Origin: a virus
Direction: 5' to 3' (one strand)
DNA: 64,000 bases
Virus record (IMG/VR): IMGVR_UViG_3300017963_000232
Span: 1-64,000 of that record
In this document: positions 34,896 through 43,043 of the stretch, one piece after another
Layout: each line of letters begins with the position of its first letter
Numbering within the stretch: position 1 is the stretch's first letter
Translations under genes and position numbers: made by a program
Notes under the pieces: model-generated
What the model saw: the letters and a program-made list of their open reading frames with translations, nothing else
Databases searched by the model: none
What the model was told of the DNA's origin: nothing

Positions 34896-35121
34896 CGCAG
34901 GACTAGGCTGGGACCTCGCGGCGTTCATGGTAGGTATCGTCTTTGGGATGGTCGTCTCAACGATGTACTACCTGGGCAAGCAGGCTGCAGCCGATATCGC
35001 CGTCCGCGGCTTCGCCATGGTGGGGAAGATAGCAGGGCTCGCGGGAACTGCGATTAGCAATCTCACGAACTCGGAGACAAAAAAAGACGGGGATGAAGAA
35101 TCCCCGCCTTCTGAAGACTAA
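34732..35121 (+). CDS. Holin-like small membrane protein
   Basis: About 129 residues from the ATG at 34732 (or the next ATG at 34735), with GAAGGAG a few bases upstream. Two membrane helices are clear: FLAWLISQILLATMAITALL and WDLAAFMVGIVFGMVVSTMY, separated by a short loop, then a charged tail. Size and topology fit a class II/III holin. It overlaps the upstream gene by 164 bases out of frame and the Nudix gene by 4 bases at its 3' end. Lysis role is inferred from topology and the secreted transglycosylase-like gene nearby. Confidence 0.55.
   Translation: MMTEQERETLHLQHRKDMLKSAEKSAVQSKKFLAWLISQILLATMAITALLKQTSAGLGWDLAAFMVGIVFGMVVSTMYYLGKQAAADIAVRGFAMVGKIAGLAGTAISNLTNSETKKDGDEESPPSED
35079..35106 (-). 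terminator. Intrinsic terminator of the Nudix transcript, inside the holin-like gene
   Basis: On the minus strand CGGGGAT (35106-35100), loop TCTTC, ATCCCCG (35094-35088), then TC and seven Ts (35085-35079). It lies within the 3' coding end of the plus-strand holin-like gene, just past the Nudix stop. Confidence 0.85.
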
Positions 35122-35735
35122 CCACGTCTCCGCACCACAAACGTCACCAGAACCTCCGACCACTTCTCGAACTCGAACCGCTCCAACTCAGACACTGAGC
35201 ACCATTGCGTCTCTGCGATCTCCTCGTTATGAGAGATAGCGTCCGGGTCCCCGTGGTAAGTCGCCTGGCGTACCACTCCGAAGTGTACCCGATCCACGGG
35301 AGTGTCCTCGAGGTAGAGGAAGCCCAACGTCACAGGAGCGTCGTAGGGATCGTGAAACGTCAACTCCTCTTGGAGCTCCCGATTCGTCGCCAAGTCTATC
35401 ATCCGAAGACGTCCGAGACGGTCGTCCGAAGGATTGATGTGTCCCCCGAAACCCAGGGACCACTTCCCTGAGAGGCGAGAATCTCCGCCCTTATCAGCTC
35501 TCCGGTACACCAGGACCCTGTCGTGTAGAGGGTCGTAAACGTAGGTGTATGGGATGATTTGTTTCCACTTCTCGTCCTCCTCCACCTCCGACCTGTCCTT
35601 GAACGCCACACACATATCGAGAGTCATCTGGAACTGTTGAAAGTCAATCTCCGTATCGGTGTAACCGGGGAGATTCTCAAAGTGCTCCACCGTAGCTGCA
35701 GGGAAAACAGCCACCCGCTCTTTTTTGGTTTCCAT
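35118..35735 (-). CDS. Nudix hydrolase
   Basis: A 205-residue protein. Residues 97-127 contain the Nudix box pattern: GGHINPSDD (97-105), then RELQEEL (119-125), giving the G...REL..EE core that binds metal. Nudix enzymes cleave nucleoside diphosphates linked to another moiety; substrate here is unknown. The N-terminal 60 residues are an extra domain. It ends convergently with the holin-like gene and has its own terminator. Starts at ATG with GGAGG upstream. Confidence 0.82.
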   Translation of the reverse strand: METKKERVAVFPAATVEHFENLPGYTDTEIDFQQFQMTLDMCVAFKDRSEVEEDEKWKQIIPYTYVYDPLHDRVLVYRRADKGGDSRLSGKWSLGFGGHINPSDDRLGRLRMIDLATNRELQEELTFHDPYDAPVTLGFLYLEDTPVDRVHFGVVRQATYHGDPDAISHNEEIAETQWCSVSELERFEFEKWSEVLVTFVVRRRG

Positions 35736-35744
35736 ACGTCCTCC

Positions 35745-36407
35745 TCAGGTGTGCATATCCACGTAGATGATGGCGCAATCCTTAGTGTCGGGTCCGTCGT
35801 TATCCCGAAGATCGAAACAACGATAGTCATAGTACGACGTGTCGTACTGTCTAGTAAAGGGCGCCACTTGGGACTCTAACAACGCCGAGAACGCAGTCTG
35901 TCGCTGTTTAAAGGTATACCAGTCGTCATTCGACCCGATGGTCGAACGGTCTTCACGCCACTTCGTCAGTTCTACAAACATCTTTCCCGACATTTGCATG
36001 TACTGCCAAGCCAGCTGTGAAGGTATCTCTTTGAGGATGTAGGCCAGGAGCTCATCACGGGTCATCGCGTCCAACAGCTTCTCTTCTTTCGAAGTCTTCA
36101 TCCCAGGAATAAACACCAGAGATGTGCCGCTCAACAGCACTGAGTTCTGAAAAATCCCGATAGAAAGTCGCATTGCGATTTCCCACGTTAGAGTCTTGAG
36201 CTCTCCTTCAGAAGGCCCCTTCGCAGTGTCGTAGAGGTGGGTCTCACCTTCATCGGTAACTCCGCAAAGAATTGTATACCAGTTGTTCTCGTCTCCTACC
36301 CTGTCCGCATGATCATGTACCTGGTCTTCCCAGAACTCCCACTTCTCTGATGCGGCGTCTACCGCGTCTTGTTTACTGACCAAAAACAGACATATCGAAT
36401 GTGCCAC
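35745..36407 (-). CDS. Hypothetical protein, GTG start
   Basis: A 220-residue acidic protein with many aromatic residues (KWEFWEDQVHDHADRV, DDWYTFKQRQTAFSALL). It starts at the GTG at 36407 with GGAGGACG upstream; no ATG is nearby. The Nudix gene begins 9 bases after its stop, so the two form a minus-strand operon divergent from the HExxH gene. No family recognised. Confidence 0.72.
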   Translation of the reverse strand: MAHSICLFLVSKQDAVDAASEKWEFWEDQVHDHADRVGDENNWYTILCGVTDEGETHLYDTAKGPSEGELKTLTWEIAMRLSIGIFQNSVLLSGTSLVFIPGMKTSKEEKLLDAMTRDELLAYILKEIPSQLAWQYMQMSGKMFVELTKWREDRSTIGSNDDWYTFKQRQTAFSALLESQVAPFTRQYDTSYYDYRCFDLRDNDGPDTKDCAIIYVDMHT

Positions 36408-36464
36408 AACTACGTCCTCCGGTAGTTAGAGTTAGGGTACTCTTTCATGTACCATTCTAAGCTG

Positions 36465-36470
36465 TATAAT
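36465..36470 (+). promoter_or_regulatory. Perfect TATAAT -10 element
   Basis: TATAAT lies 31 bases before the ATG at 36502. The -35 (CTTTCA at 36442, 17-base spacer) is weak. It serves the HExxH membrane-protein gene; the opposite strand needs a separate promoter for 36407. Confidence 0.5.
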
Positions 36471-36501
36471 TAGGTGTGGCCGCCAAGAGAGGCGGAATAC
36501 A

Positions 36502-37041
36502 ATGACTGTGGCTAGTAGCAGATTCATACGACTGGCGTCCTACTTCGAGGCTAAACACGACGTAAGGATCCGGTCCAAAGACACTGATCGTGGGGCGTGG
36601 GAACTTCTCAACCTATTGTGGAGAGGTATCACTTTCGGGCACGGCAAAAACTTACTGAAAAACTACGTGATGACCGTGGGCCGTACGATCTACTTTCCGC
36701 TGGGGTGGACACAGGAATCCGCGGATGATGAAGACTACATCATACTCTGTCACGAACTCAAACACATCGAGCAGTACCGGACCCTGGGATTTGGAAGTGA
36801 AAAACTAGGATTCGCCATCTTCGCTCTCCTATACCTCCTAGTCCCTCTCCCCCTCGGACTGGCATGGTTCCGCTACGCATTCGAAAGAGCTGCCTACCTC
36901 GAAAGCTACAAGGCCGCTAAGGACCTAGGACTCTCCCCCAAAATTGACTATTATGTAGGTATCCTGAGCGGTGTTACGTATTTCTGGGCGTGGCCGTTCA
37001 AGTTCCTGATCCGCAGGTGGTTCATGCAGAGGTGCAAATGA
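36502..37041 (+). CDS. HExxH-motif membrane protein (metallopeptidase-like)
   Basis: A 179-residue protein. HELKH lies at residues 84-88 (CHELKHIEQ), the zinc-binding motif of many metallopeptidases, followed by a membrane segment (FAIFALLYLLVPLPLGLAWF, 104-123) and FERAAYLESYKAAK (127-140), whose Glu could be the third ligand. This layout is found in small DUF4157/M48-like membrane proteases. A second hydrophobic segment occurs near residues 150-170. Substrate unknown. It overlaps the next start (ATGA). Confidence 0.6.
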   Translation: MTVASSRFIRLASYFEAKHDVRIRSKDTDRGAWELLNLLWRGITFGHGKNLLKNYVMTVGRTIYFPLGWTQESADDEDYIILCHELKHIEQYRTLGFGSEKLGFAIFALLYLLVPLPLGLAWFRYAFERAAYLESYKAAKDLGLSPKIDYYVGILSGVTYFWAWPFKFLIRRWFMQRCK

Positions 37042-37283
37042 CTCCATTCGAAAAAGGAGCGGAAGACGTCTTCGAAGTGTTAGGGGTGAAATCCCCGGGA
37101 GTGGTTTCAGACCTGAAAGAGAAGGTCGTAGAGGGGCTCCCTGAACCGATCAAGGACGTCAAAGAACAGCTTGGAAAGTCTTACCGCGCTACACCCTACT
37201 CCCTACTGTTCGGGCGGTACAAAGACACGCTGGGGAACATGGTGAAGAAGGTAAAAGAAAAAGCCCAAGGGTTGGTGGATTGA
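37038..37283 (+). CDS. Small hypothetical protein coupled to the HExxH protein
   Basis: An 81-residue protein starting at the ATG at 37038 (AGAGGTG upstream), overlapping the previous stop by 4 bases. Mixed charged helices (KEKVVEGLPEPIKDVKEQL, LGNMVKKVKEKAQGL) suggest a coiled coil. It could be a partner or regulator of the upstream membrane protein. Confidence 0.72.
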   Translation: MTPFEKGAEDVFEVLGVKSPGVVSDLKEKVVEGLPEPIKDVKEQLGKSYRATPYSLLFGRYKDTLGNMVKKVKEKAQGLVD

Positions 37284-37324
37284 AAAAATTTGGCCACGAC
37301 CTCGGGAGCAACGAAGTCGTGGCC
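37283..37324 (-). terminator. Minus-strand intrinsic terminator in convergent gap
   Basis: Minus: GGCCACGAC, 15-base loop, GTCGTGGCC (9 bp) followed by AAATTTTTT. It ends the operon led by 37999. The plus-strand side lacks a T-run. Confidence 0.85.
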
Positions 37325-37346
37325 AGGGAGAGCGACAATGCCTAGA

Positions 37347-37365
37347 AACACCTTAACAAGGTGTT
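37347..37365. terminator. Second hairpin at convergent gene ends
   Basis: AACACCTT (37347-37354), AAC, AAGGTGTT (37358-37365), 8 bp. It overlaps the stop of the minus-strand gene at 37364 and may act in both directions, though neither side has a long T-run. Confidence 0.4.
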
Positions 37366-37999
37366 ATTGATTGTCAACAGCTTTACCGCGTAATTCTTCG
37401 TGACGTTTCTTGGTGGCCGCTTGTAACCCGAGCAGCCCTAACCCTAAAGCACCAGCCCCCGCCCCCGCGTAGAGCAGCGGCTTTTTATTCTTAGTCGCGA
37501 ACTCACGCAGCCCCTTCATCCGTTCCAGAAGGTCGTCCAAGAATTGGCCTCTGCCCTGGGAACGTTCTTTCCACGCCTTCGAGAAAGCGTCCCACCCCTT
37601 CGGCTCAGCCGGACCGGGAGGCGGACCGGGGATCTCACCAGAAAAGCGTGGAGGAGTGCGCTTCTCGGGACGGAAACCCCTCATCTCTTTTGACCCAAGT
37701 CCCAACAGTTCCTCTAGAGGAGAGAGCCCCGACTTCGGATTGACCTTCTGACCTCCTAAAACACGTGGGGCCCGCCCCTCTAAGTCCCCACCTCCCGCAC
37801 GGTCTAAAAGCCGTTCGAGGCGGTCCTCAAGGTGCATCACCTTAGGGTCGAGGGGATGTGCGTGAAGTTGGGGGCCCTTCTGTGCCCTGAGGCGTTCGTA
37901 CCCTCTCAACGCCGAAATGAGCTCCGCGTTCTCACGTGGACCCTTAGGAAGGTGTTTCGTCCAGCGTCCCTCTTTAGTCAAAACTGATAACAGCCCCAT
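37364..37999 (-). CDS. Pro/Arg-rich protein with C-terminal membrane anchor
   Basis: A 211-residue protein. The first ~150 residues are basic and Pro/Gly-rich (PGPPPGPAEPKGWDAF). Residues 175-198 form a Gly/Ala/Leu hydrophobic segment (LLYAGAGAGALGLGLLGLQ) followed by KKRHEELRG, a typical C-terminal anchor. It belongs to a set of Gly/Ala-zipper proteins between 37 and 51 kb. Possibly a virion-internal or host-membrane protein. Ribosome site weak (AAAGG). Confidence 0.7.
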   Translation of the reverse strand: MGLLSVLTKEGRWTKHLPKGPRENAELISALRGYERLRAQKGPQLHAHPLDPKVMHLEDRLERLLDRAGGGDLEGRAPRVLGGQKVNPKSGLSPLEELLGLGSKEMRGFRPEKRTPPRFSGEIPGPPPGPAEPKGWDAFSKAWKERSQGRGQFLDDLLERMKGLREFATKNKKPLLYAGAGAGALGLGLLGLQAATKKRHEELRGKAVDNQ

Positions 38000-38007
38000 G
38001 GTACAAG
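38000..38007 (+). promoter_or_regulatory. Candidate promoter core GGTACAAG for the 55-residue gene
   Basis: ATGGTACAAG on the plus strand overlaps the start of the minus-strand gene at 37999 and lies 58 bases before the ATG at 38066. It matches the GGTA(T/C)AAG motif seen elsewhere. A TATAGT at 38038 is an alternative -10. Confidence 0.3.
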
Positions 38008-38065
38008 CCTTTGTAGGAGAACAACTCGTGGTCTAAGTATAGTACACCGCGAAAAGGAGGGAAAG

Positions 38066-38233
38066 ATGTTGTCATGTATTGTTGGGGGGCTGTGGGTTAT
38101 CGGCGCACTCTGCTACGCTGCAGCCCTTTGGAAGAAGGAAGGACCCAACGCAATAGGTGAGGCGTTCCTCTGGCCCCTCATGCTGGTGGTGCGCGCGACG
38201 CATCAAACCAAGGAAGGACCGAAAGACAGTTGA
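38066..38233 (+). CDS. Small membrane protein
   Basis: A 55-residue gene on the plus strand, opposite to its neighbours, with a strong ribosome site (AAAGGAGG, 38054-38061). It has one hydrophobic segment (GGLWVIGALCYAAALW) and a shorter one (FLWPLMLVV). Its last 31 bases overlap the 3' end of the opposite gene. Might be a small lysis or membrane modulator. Real gene status rests on the ribosome site. Confidence 0.6.
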   Translation: MLSCIVGGLWVIGALCYAAALWKKEGPNAIGEAFLWPLMLVVRATHQTKEGPKDS

Positions 38234-38925
38234 GCTCGAAGTGCAGCCGGATCCTTGGGTACAAGGGACGTGGGAACCGCCTTGGTTTTTACCAGGTAAT
38301 CCTTCACGTCCTTGTACCCACGCTTCCAAAGACTCTTGGCAAACTCCTCCATGGCGACACCCCCCTTCGAGGGGATGTTCAGTAATTTTTTGCTCGCGGC
38401 ACTCAAGCCTCCCGCAACCGCCATCCCGAGCTCCGAAGCTGCCGGAGCAGGAACTGCGGCCCCCGCTACTCCCAGCGTAGTTCCAGGATGATCCGCGATG
38501 AACTTGAGTAACTTCTCTCGGAACTCGGGGCTGAGACCAACGTGCCCACGGCTAGAGTGAGTGAGCAACTTGTCAAAACTACGCAACGGTGCATCAGCCG
38601 CACGGATCGCTACTGGACCTATTTTACGGGCGACGCTATCACGCATAGCGTCTTCAAACGCCCCGGAACTGACGCCCCTCATCGATTTCCGAAAAGCTTT
38701 GTTTCGGTAAAGGTGCCCTGCACCCCTTGAACCACTAGCAATGCCCGCCATCAGACGCGCTAAAAGTGCTTCTTTCTGATGCTCCGCCGTTTTCTCTTCA
38801 TCTCCGGGATGACCGTAGTGCAGTAACGACTGCGGCCCATGCTCCCTAAGAATTTTCTTGGAGCCCTTCTGAGCATTTCGTAGAGCCTTGGCCCAACTCT
38901 TCGGGATCCTTCTCGGAATTGCCAT
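38203..38925 (-). CDS. Gly/Ala-rich protein with RGYxDV motif
   Basis: A 240-residue protein. Basic N-terminus (MAIPRRIPKSWAKALRN). Residues 150-175 are Ala/Gly hydrophobic (LGVAGAAVPAPAASELGMAV). Near residue 203 it carries KRGYKDVKDY, which matches RRGYEDVMHK in the protein at 46816-47430. It lies after the terminator at 38941-38972, with its own start (GAGGTG upstream). Function unknown; possibly virion-internal. Confidence 0.7.
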   Translation of the reverse strand: MAIPRRIPKSWAKALRNAQKGSKKILREHGPQSLLHYGHPGDEEKTAEHQKEALLARLMAGIASGSRGAGHLYRNKAFRKSMRGVSSGAFEDAMRDSVARKIGPVAIRAADAPLRSFDKLLTHSSRGHVGLSPEFREKLLKFIADHPGTTLGVAGAAVPAPAASELGMAVAGGLSAASKKLLNIPSKGGVAMEEFAKSLWKRGYKDVKDYLVKTKAVPTSLVPKDPAALRAQLSFGPSLV

Positions 38926-38940
38926 CTAAACACCTCAGGG

Positions 38941-38972
38941 CAAAAAATTAGCACGGGGCTATCCCGCGCTAA
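38941..38972 (-). terminator. Intrinsic terminator upstream of 38925
   Basis: Minus: TTAGCGCGGG (38972-38963), loop ATAGC, CCCGTGCTAA (38957-38948) with one mismatch, then TTTTTT. It ends the transcript of 39027-39452. Confidence 0.85.
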
Positions 38973-38977
38973 TTATA
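38972..38977 (-). promoter_or_regulatory. TATAAT overlapping the terminator
   Basis: Minus GCGTATAAT (38980-38972) runs into the terminator stem, so it may be incidental. Transcription from it would start inside the hairpin. Confidence 0.25.
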
Positions 38978-39026
38978 CGCTATTTCCTAGGTGTACGGAT
39001 CATCATCTTTGTGCTTCTCGTAACAC

Positions 39027-39452
39027 TCAGTGCAGAGTGGTATCTCCTCCCGTACTTCCGGGCGCATCCGCCGCGTCACCTTGTCCTCGATCACCCGCAT
39101 CTTCACCAGCCGGTGTTGTGTCTGACGCGACGGCGTCGTCTCCCCGCACATCTGACAGTTGTACATCCTCTTCCTCCTTGGCCAAGTACTTGTTGAAATC
39201 TCCTCGAACTTCTCCGAACTGTTCCAGCTCCACAGCCGACAGCCGGTCGTGGAACTCCCCCAGCATCTCTTTGAGCGTCTGCGTCAACACCTTGTTAGTC
39301 TTGTGGAGATTCTCGTTCGTGAGTTGCTGTTCGACGAGCATGCGCTTCAGTTGCTCTGTTGGAGCGGCCAGAGTATCGATCTGCTCTTTGATCTTCGCCT
39401 GCTCTATCGTCGGATTTCGGGCCGCGCGCCCTTTGTGTTTTCGATTACCCAT
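39027..39452 (-). CDS. Coiled-coil protein with acidic disordered tail
   Basis: A 141-residue protein starting at the ATG at 39452 (GTGAGG upstream), after a terminator T-run at 39465-39471. Basic start (GNRKHKGRAARNP), coiled coil (LKRMLVEQQLTNENLHKTNK) and an acidic Gly/Asp-rich tail. The tight spacing to the terminator means its transcript needs readthrough or a start within the T-run. Function unknown. Confidence 0.66.
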   Translation of the reverse strand: MGNRKHKGRAARNPTIEQAKIKEQIDTLAAPTEQLKRMLVEQQLTNENLHKTNKVLTQTLKEMLGEFHDRLSAVELEQFGEVRGDFNKYLAKEEEDVQLSDVRGDDAVASDTTPAGEDAGDRGQGDAADAPGSTGGDTTLH

Positions 39453-39463
39453 GTTCCTCACCC

Positions 39464-39507
39464 GAAAAAAACAGAGTGCCCCAGGGTTGCGCATCCCCGG
39501 GGCACTC
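39464..39507 (-). terminator. Intrinsic terminator after the small secreted gene
   Basis: Minus: GAGTGCCCC (39507-39499), 16-base loop, GGGGCACTC (39482-39474), TG, then seven Ts (39471-39465). Perfect 9-bp stem. Confidence 0.85.
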
Positions 39508-39549
39508 CTCAGCGCTGTGTTCTTTACGCATTAGAATAGAACTGCAGTC

Positions 39550-39771
39550 TTAAGTATTCCAAAACTCAGGGTACTTAGACTCAGCGCAGGGATTGATCGT
39601 TCGGGCCTCAGGGGAAGACACAGCGCGTCCTTCCCGATTCGCAATAAGAGACCCAGCTTTCGCCTTCTGTAGGCTACTCGCCTGCGTGTTCAGCTCTGCA
39701 CCCAGTTGACCCAGCACAGCGCACGCCAGGAAAAGGTGCAGAACGCTCGCCAATAGTAATTGGGCTACCAT
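39550..39771 (-). CDS. Small secreted protein
   Basis: A 73-residue protein starting at the ATG at 39771 with GGGAGG eight bases upstream; a GTG at 39780 is in frame but less well placed. Residues 2-26 form a signal peptide (VAQLLLASVLHLFLACAV). The rest is polar with one late Cys. Could be a periplasmic or virion-associated protein; family unknown. Confidence 0.65.
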   Translation of the reverse strand: MVAQLLLASVLHLFLACAVLGQLGAELNTQASSLQKAKAGSLIANREGRAVSSPEARTINPCAESKYPEFWNT

Positions 39772-39805
39772 TCGGTGCACCTCCCAGGTTAGAGCATTCT
39801 ACATA

Positions 39806-39814
39806 CTTATACCG
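39806..39814 (-). promoter_or_regulatory. Candidate promoter core CGGTATAAG
   Basis: Minus strand CGGTATAAG about 35 bases before the start at 39771. It is the same core as in the 51.85/60.20 kb units (CGGTACAAG), but without a preceding terminator of its own. Confidence 0.45.
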
Positions 39815-39839
39815 TAAAGGGAGGAGTTTTTGAAGAGGA

Positions 39840-41093
39840 CTATTCGGCTGACTCTTTGAGCTTTTTCTGGACCAGGGCGTCAACGACGCGCCCTGTGAAG
39901 TACCCGGAGAGGAGACCACCTACCGCACCCTTACCTGCACCTGCAAGGGATTTACGCAGGGTACCCTTAGGCATCCGGGAGAAGAGGGTTTTAGCCGACG
40001 GGGTATTGCCTGTATTCTTGAACCCCTCGAGGCGTTCGATCACAACCTTCATCGCAGGATCCAGAGCTCCAGAAAGCGCTCCCGCTCCGGCACCTGGTAG
40101 GGCTAGGCGCTTCGTGAAATAGCGGTCGGGAATTGCAGACTCTTCTTCAGACTTCTTTAAGAGACCCTGTTCCTGAGCACGACGTCTAGCAATGCTAGTC
40201 CCCACAGCTGTACCGATTCCACTCCCGTACCCGGAACCGAACAACGCCGACTGTAACGAAGGGCCAATCAAAGATTTCCACTTCCCCGGCTCGCGTAGCA
40301 TAGGACTCTTACGGAGGGCAAGAACAGGAAGTGCAGCCCCTAGAAGCGCACCAATACCTGCACCCCTCAAGCTCCCCTTTCCCACCGGACGCATCGCTTC
40401 ATCAATCACGCTACGCTTATGCTTGCGCTTTTTAAGCGACCTTCGAAGACTCTTAGCTCTTACAGCGCCTCCATACGCAGCAGCCAACCCTCCTAGAGGG
40501 TACAGGGGAGACGTCACTACCCGATACGCAACATTCTTCGGCTGGGACTTCCATCCGGGTCCTCGTGTCCAGCTCGAAGAGGGACGCGCCTTACCCGAAC
40601 GGACATCCTTGGCATACGCCTTGGCGGTGTTCTGGTCCTTTAACCATTCCGACTTCTCAAACTGAGATTGCCAACTCGGAGAACTCTTCTCCCACCCTTT
40701 GGGGAACATACCCTCGATATCCGCATCAGAAGGAGAGGCGTAACCCATCCGCTTAGCTACACGTTTAACGTGTGACGCAATAGTCGGGTCGACAGCGGCC
40801 CACTTGAGCATCATGTCCCAGTAGCCTGCGGTCTTGACGCGCTGAATAGGGGGAGCCTTTATTCCTCGACGCAGCATGTCCTTCTGACGCTCAATCTCAG
40901 CCCATACCTCTTCCGCACTCTGGAAGGGCTTCCCGGTAGTAGGGTTAATAGCACGATACCCCACTTTTTCAGCCGCCTTCTTCACTTTATCCGGAAGATC
41001 TTTCATATCGGGAGTATGGTCAGCCCAGCGTTCAGCGATGCGTGGGTGTTCCGAAAACATGAAACGCTGCTGCGCTTTAGATTTGAAGGGCAC
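39840..41093 (-). CDS. Gly-zipper virion-associated protein (MPFKSKAQ family N-terminus)
   Basis: A 417-residue protein with a GTG start at 41093 (MPFKSKAQQRFMFS). That N-terminus, followed by HTPDMKDLP, matches a short helical module that begins many phage structural or injected proteins. TAGYWDMMLKWA (about residue 87) recurs in the protein at 50099-50914. Two Gly/Ala membrane segments follow (GAGIGALLGAALPVLA; GAGAGALSGALDP) plus a third near the C-terminus (GAGKGAVGGLLSGYFTG). Probably an ejected membrane-active protein; no catalytic motif. Confidence 0.7.
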   Translation of the reverse strand: MPFKSKAQQRFMFSEHPRIAERWADHTPDMKDLPDKVKKAAEKVGYRAINPTTGKPFQSAEEVWAEIERQKDMLRRGIKAPPIQRVKTAGYWDMMLKWAAVDPTIASHVKRVAKRMGYASPSDADIEGMFPKGWEKSSPSWQSQFEKSEWLKDQNTAKAYAKDVRSGKARPSSSWTRGPGWKSQPKNVAYRVVTSPLYPLGGLAAAYGGAVRAKSLRRSLKKRKHKRSVIDEAMRPVGKGSLRGAGIGALLGAALPVLALRKSPMLREPGKWKSLIGPSLQSALFGSGYGSGIGTAVGTSIARRRAQEQGLLKKSEEESAIPDRYFTKRLALPGAGAGALSGALDPAMKVVIERLEGFKNTGNTPSAKTLFSRMPKGTLRKSLAGAGKGAVGGLLSGYFTGRVVDALVQKKLKESAE

Positions 41094-41166
41094 CTACTTC
41101 ACCTTCTTCTCTTTCGGAGACACGAAAGTAATCGTCACCGCCTCACCTCTCCAAGCACCCCTGGGT

Positions 41167-42183
41167 TTATGTGTTGGCTTTGATGTGGGTTGCGATTTCT
41201 TCTTTGAGCGCATGCCACGACGCCTTCTTCTCACCCCTCTTACCCTCGAGTTCCGCCTCCATTTTTCCTAACGCGGTGTAGTACTCGGGGTGCTCTTCGA
41301 GATGATCTTTCGCGATCTCCTTAGCCATAGCAGGGTCGGGGGTGTGTTCCTTCTCGACCTCGATGCCCCGACGGAGCTGGGCTGGGGGGTACGAACTGTC
41401 AGGCTTGCCTTGAGCCTCTCCTCCCGGGATGGACTCTTTAGCCTCTTTCTCTTCCTCAGGACCGCCTTCTACGGTGTCCTCTGGTGGCTTTCCGGTAACC
41501 TGCTGGGCCGCAAGCTGATAGATCAACTCTTCCGCGGCGTGCGGACTCACTCCCCGGGATTCCGCCCACTGATGCAATTCGTAGTCCTCCGGAGTCGGGT
41601 TCTGTCGGAGGAACTCTCGCACCTGCTCCATCGTCACAGGATTTCCCTCCGCCTCCTCCTGTTCCTCTTGAGCTTCCACACCATCAAACGCAGACTTCAC
41701 AGCCTCTGCCATCCGGCCAATCGGACCCTTCCCCTTACCTACCTCCACCCCACGACCCTTACCCTTGCTGCGCTTCTTCTCTCCTGGAGTTGAACACAAA
41801 GCCGCACCCATCTTGGCCTGGATGTAGTTGGCCAAGAGGTTCGACTGTGACTGCTGAGGAGTCATGGGTGCAGGCGCGGGAGCTGCAGCTTGCTGCCCTC
41901 CTCCACCTGTCGGGGTTCCCTGCGTCTGCACCTTCACAGCGTGTAGCTCTTCCGTGTGACGCATGCGCTGCTCGTGGAGTTCCTCTTTGTGACGGAGAGC
42001 CTGCTCCTGGGATTCGAGCTTGAGCTTGTGCGCCTCTTCAGCCTGAGGATCAGGCTGTTGCTCGGACTGTGGAGCAGGAGGCGTCGTCATCGGGTCAGAG
42101 CGAGGTTCTTCGTACGTGGAAGTACGGGATACGTCTTCGCTCTGTAGCGGCTCCGCTGTTTTTTCCCAGAAGTGGTAACGCAT
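41167..42183 (-). CDS. Pro/Gln/Glu-rich hypothetical protein
   Basis: A 338-residue protein starting at the ATG at 42183 (RYHFWEKTAEPL), with AGGAGTT upstream; an in-frame ATG at 42267 would overlap the next gene. Residues 20-150 are low complexity, Gln/Glu/Pro/Ala-rich (QEEAHKLKLESQEQALRHK coil). KKRSKGKGRGVEVGKGKGP marks a basic patch; the C-terminal half is acidic. Possibly a scaffolding or internal virion protein. Family not recognised. Confidence 0.66.
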   Translation of the reverse strand: MRYHFWEKTAEPLQSEDVSRTSTYEEPRSDPMTTPPAPQSEQQPDPQAEEAHKLKLESQEQALRHKEELHEQRMRHTEELHAVKVQTQGTPTGGGGQQAAAPAPAPMTPQQSQSNLLANYIQAKMGAALCSTPGEKKRSKGKGRGVEVGKGKGPIGRMAEAVKSAFDGVEAQEEQEEAEGNPVTMEQVREFLRQNPTPEDYELHQWAESRGVSPHAAEELIYQLAAQQVTGKPPEDTVEGGPEEEKEAKESIPGGEAQGKPDSSYPPAQLRRGIEVEKEHTPDPAMAKEIAKDHLEEHPEYYTALGKMEAELEGKRGEKKASWHALKEEIATHIKANT

Positions 42184-42193
42184 CACGCAACTC

Positions 42194-42985
42194 CTAACGG
42201 CGGAACTTAGAAAGAACCGAATCTGCAATCTCGGAAGCTGCTTTCTGCACAGCAGGAGCTTCCACAACAGCCGACTGCTCGGGCTTCAGCTTTCCGATTC
42301 CCCAGTTGGTCCAACCCCCTTTGGTGCCTTCCAACTCTTCATCAAGTGGTGTGAATTTACCACCCCAAGGGTTCCACGCGTTCTTACCTTCGCGATGCTG
42401 TTTTTCGACGTACGCCTGATGACGTGCGGAAGCGACAGGATTTCCTCCGAGACCAAAACGGAGTGCTTTGAGAGGAGACACGACGGCATTGGATTCTGTT
42501 CGGCCACCCGAAGATCCGTGAGCGAGTGCCCCTTGCTCTTGCTGCGCTCTAGCTGCGGCAATAAGCGCGTTCTTTTTAGCCGCAGCTATATCCGCGTCAA
42601 ATTGGTGACCCTTTTCCGTAACCGCGAACGCCACCTTCCGGAGAACTTCATCCGCGAGTTCAGAAGCGGTCTTCTCTTTCTTGTTCTTGGACGCCAGAGC
42701 AGCCGTAGCCGCACCTGTGCCGAGGACGCCCGCGCCGATACCAGCGGCAGCGTAGGGGCGCTTCTTAGCCATCATCTGCAATGCCCCTCGTCCAGCTTTC
42801 CCCGCAGTAGCGCCAACAGCTTCACCTACGGGAGCAGAACCGTCACCCCCGACACCCCTGGCACCCTTGGCAGCTCCACGCCCAACATCCTTGGCGACTG
42901 TACCAACTGCCTGACCCGCGCCACGAACCTTGCTCATGACTTTCTTCGCGATCTCGCTCGCGCTCGACGCCTCTTTGCTGGACAT
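42194..42985 (-). CDS. Ala/Gly-rich protein with three ASExAxxVxxK repeats
   Basis: A 263-residue protein from the ATG at 42985. Three copies of a short helix occur: ASEIAKKVMSKVR (N-terminus), ASELADEVLRKVA (middle) and ASEIADSVLSKFR (very C-terminus). An Ala/Gly hydrophobic segment (AGIGAGVLGTGAATAALAS) lies near residue 100. The repeated amphipathic helices could bind a shared partner. It follows the terminator at 43063-43089 and a promoter-like TATAAT. Function unknown. Confidence 0.7.
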   Translation of the reverse strand: MSSKEASSASEIAKKVMSKVRGAGQAVGTVAKDVGRGAAKGARGVGGDGSAPVGEAVGATAGKAGRGALQMMAKKRPYAAAGIGAGVLGTGAATAALASKNKKEKTASELADEVLRKVAFAVTEKGHQFDADIAAAKKNALIAAARAQQEQGALAHGSSGGRTESNAVVSPLKALRFGLGGNPVASARHQAYVEKQHREGKNAWNPWGGKFTPLDEELEGTKGGWTNWGIGKLKPEQSAVVEAPAVQKAASEIADSVLSKFRR

Positions 42986-43043
42986 GATCAACTCCTTTTT
43001 ACTAAACGTCGTTTTTTTATCGTCCCTACGACTAGACGTACCA

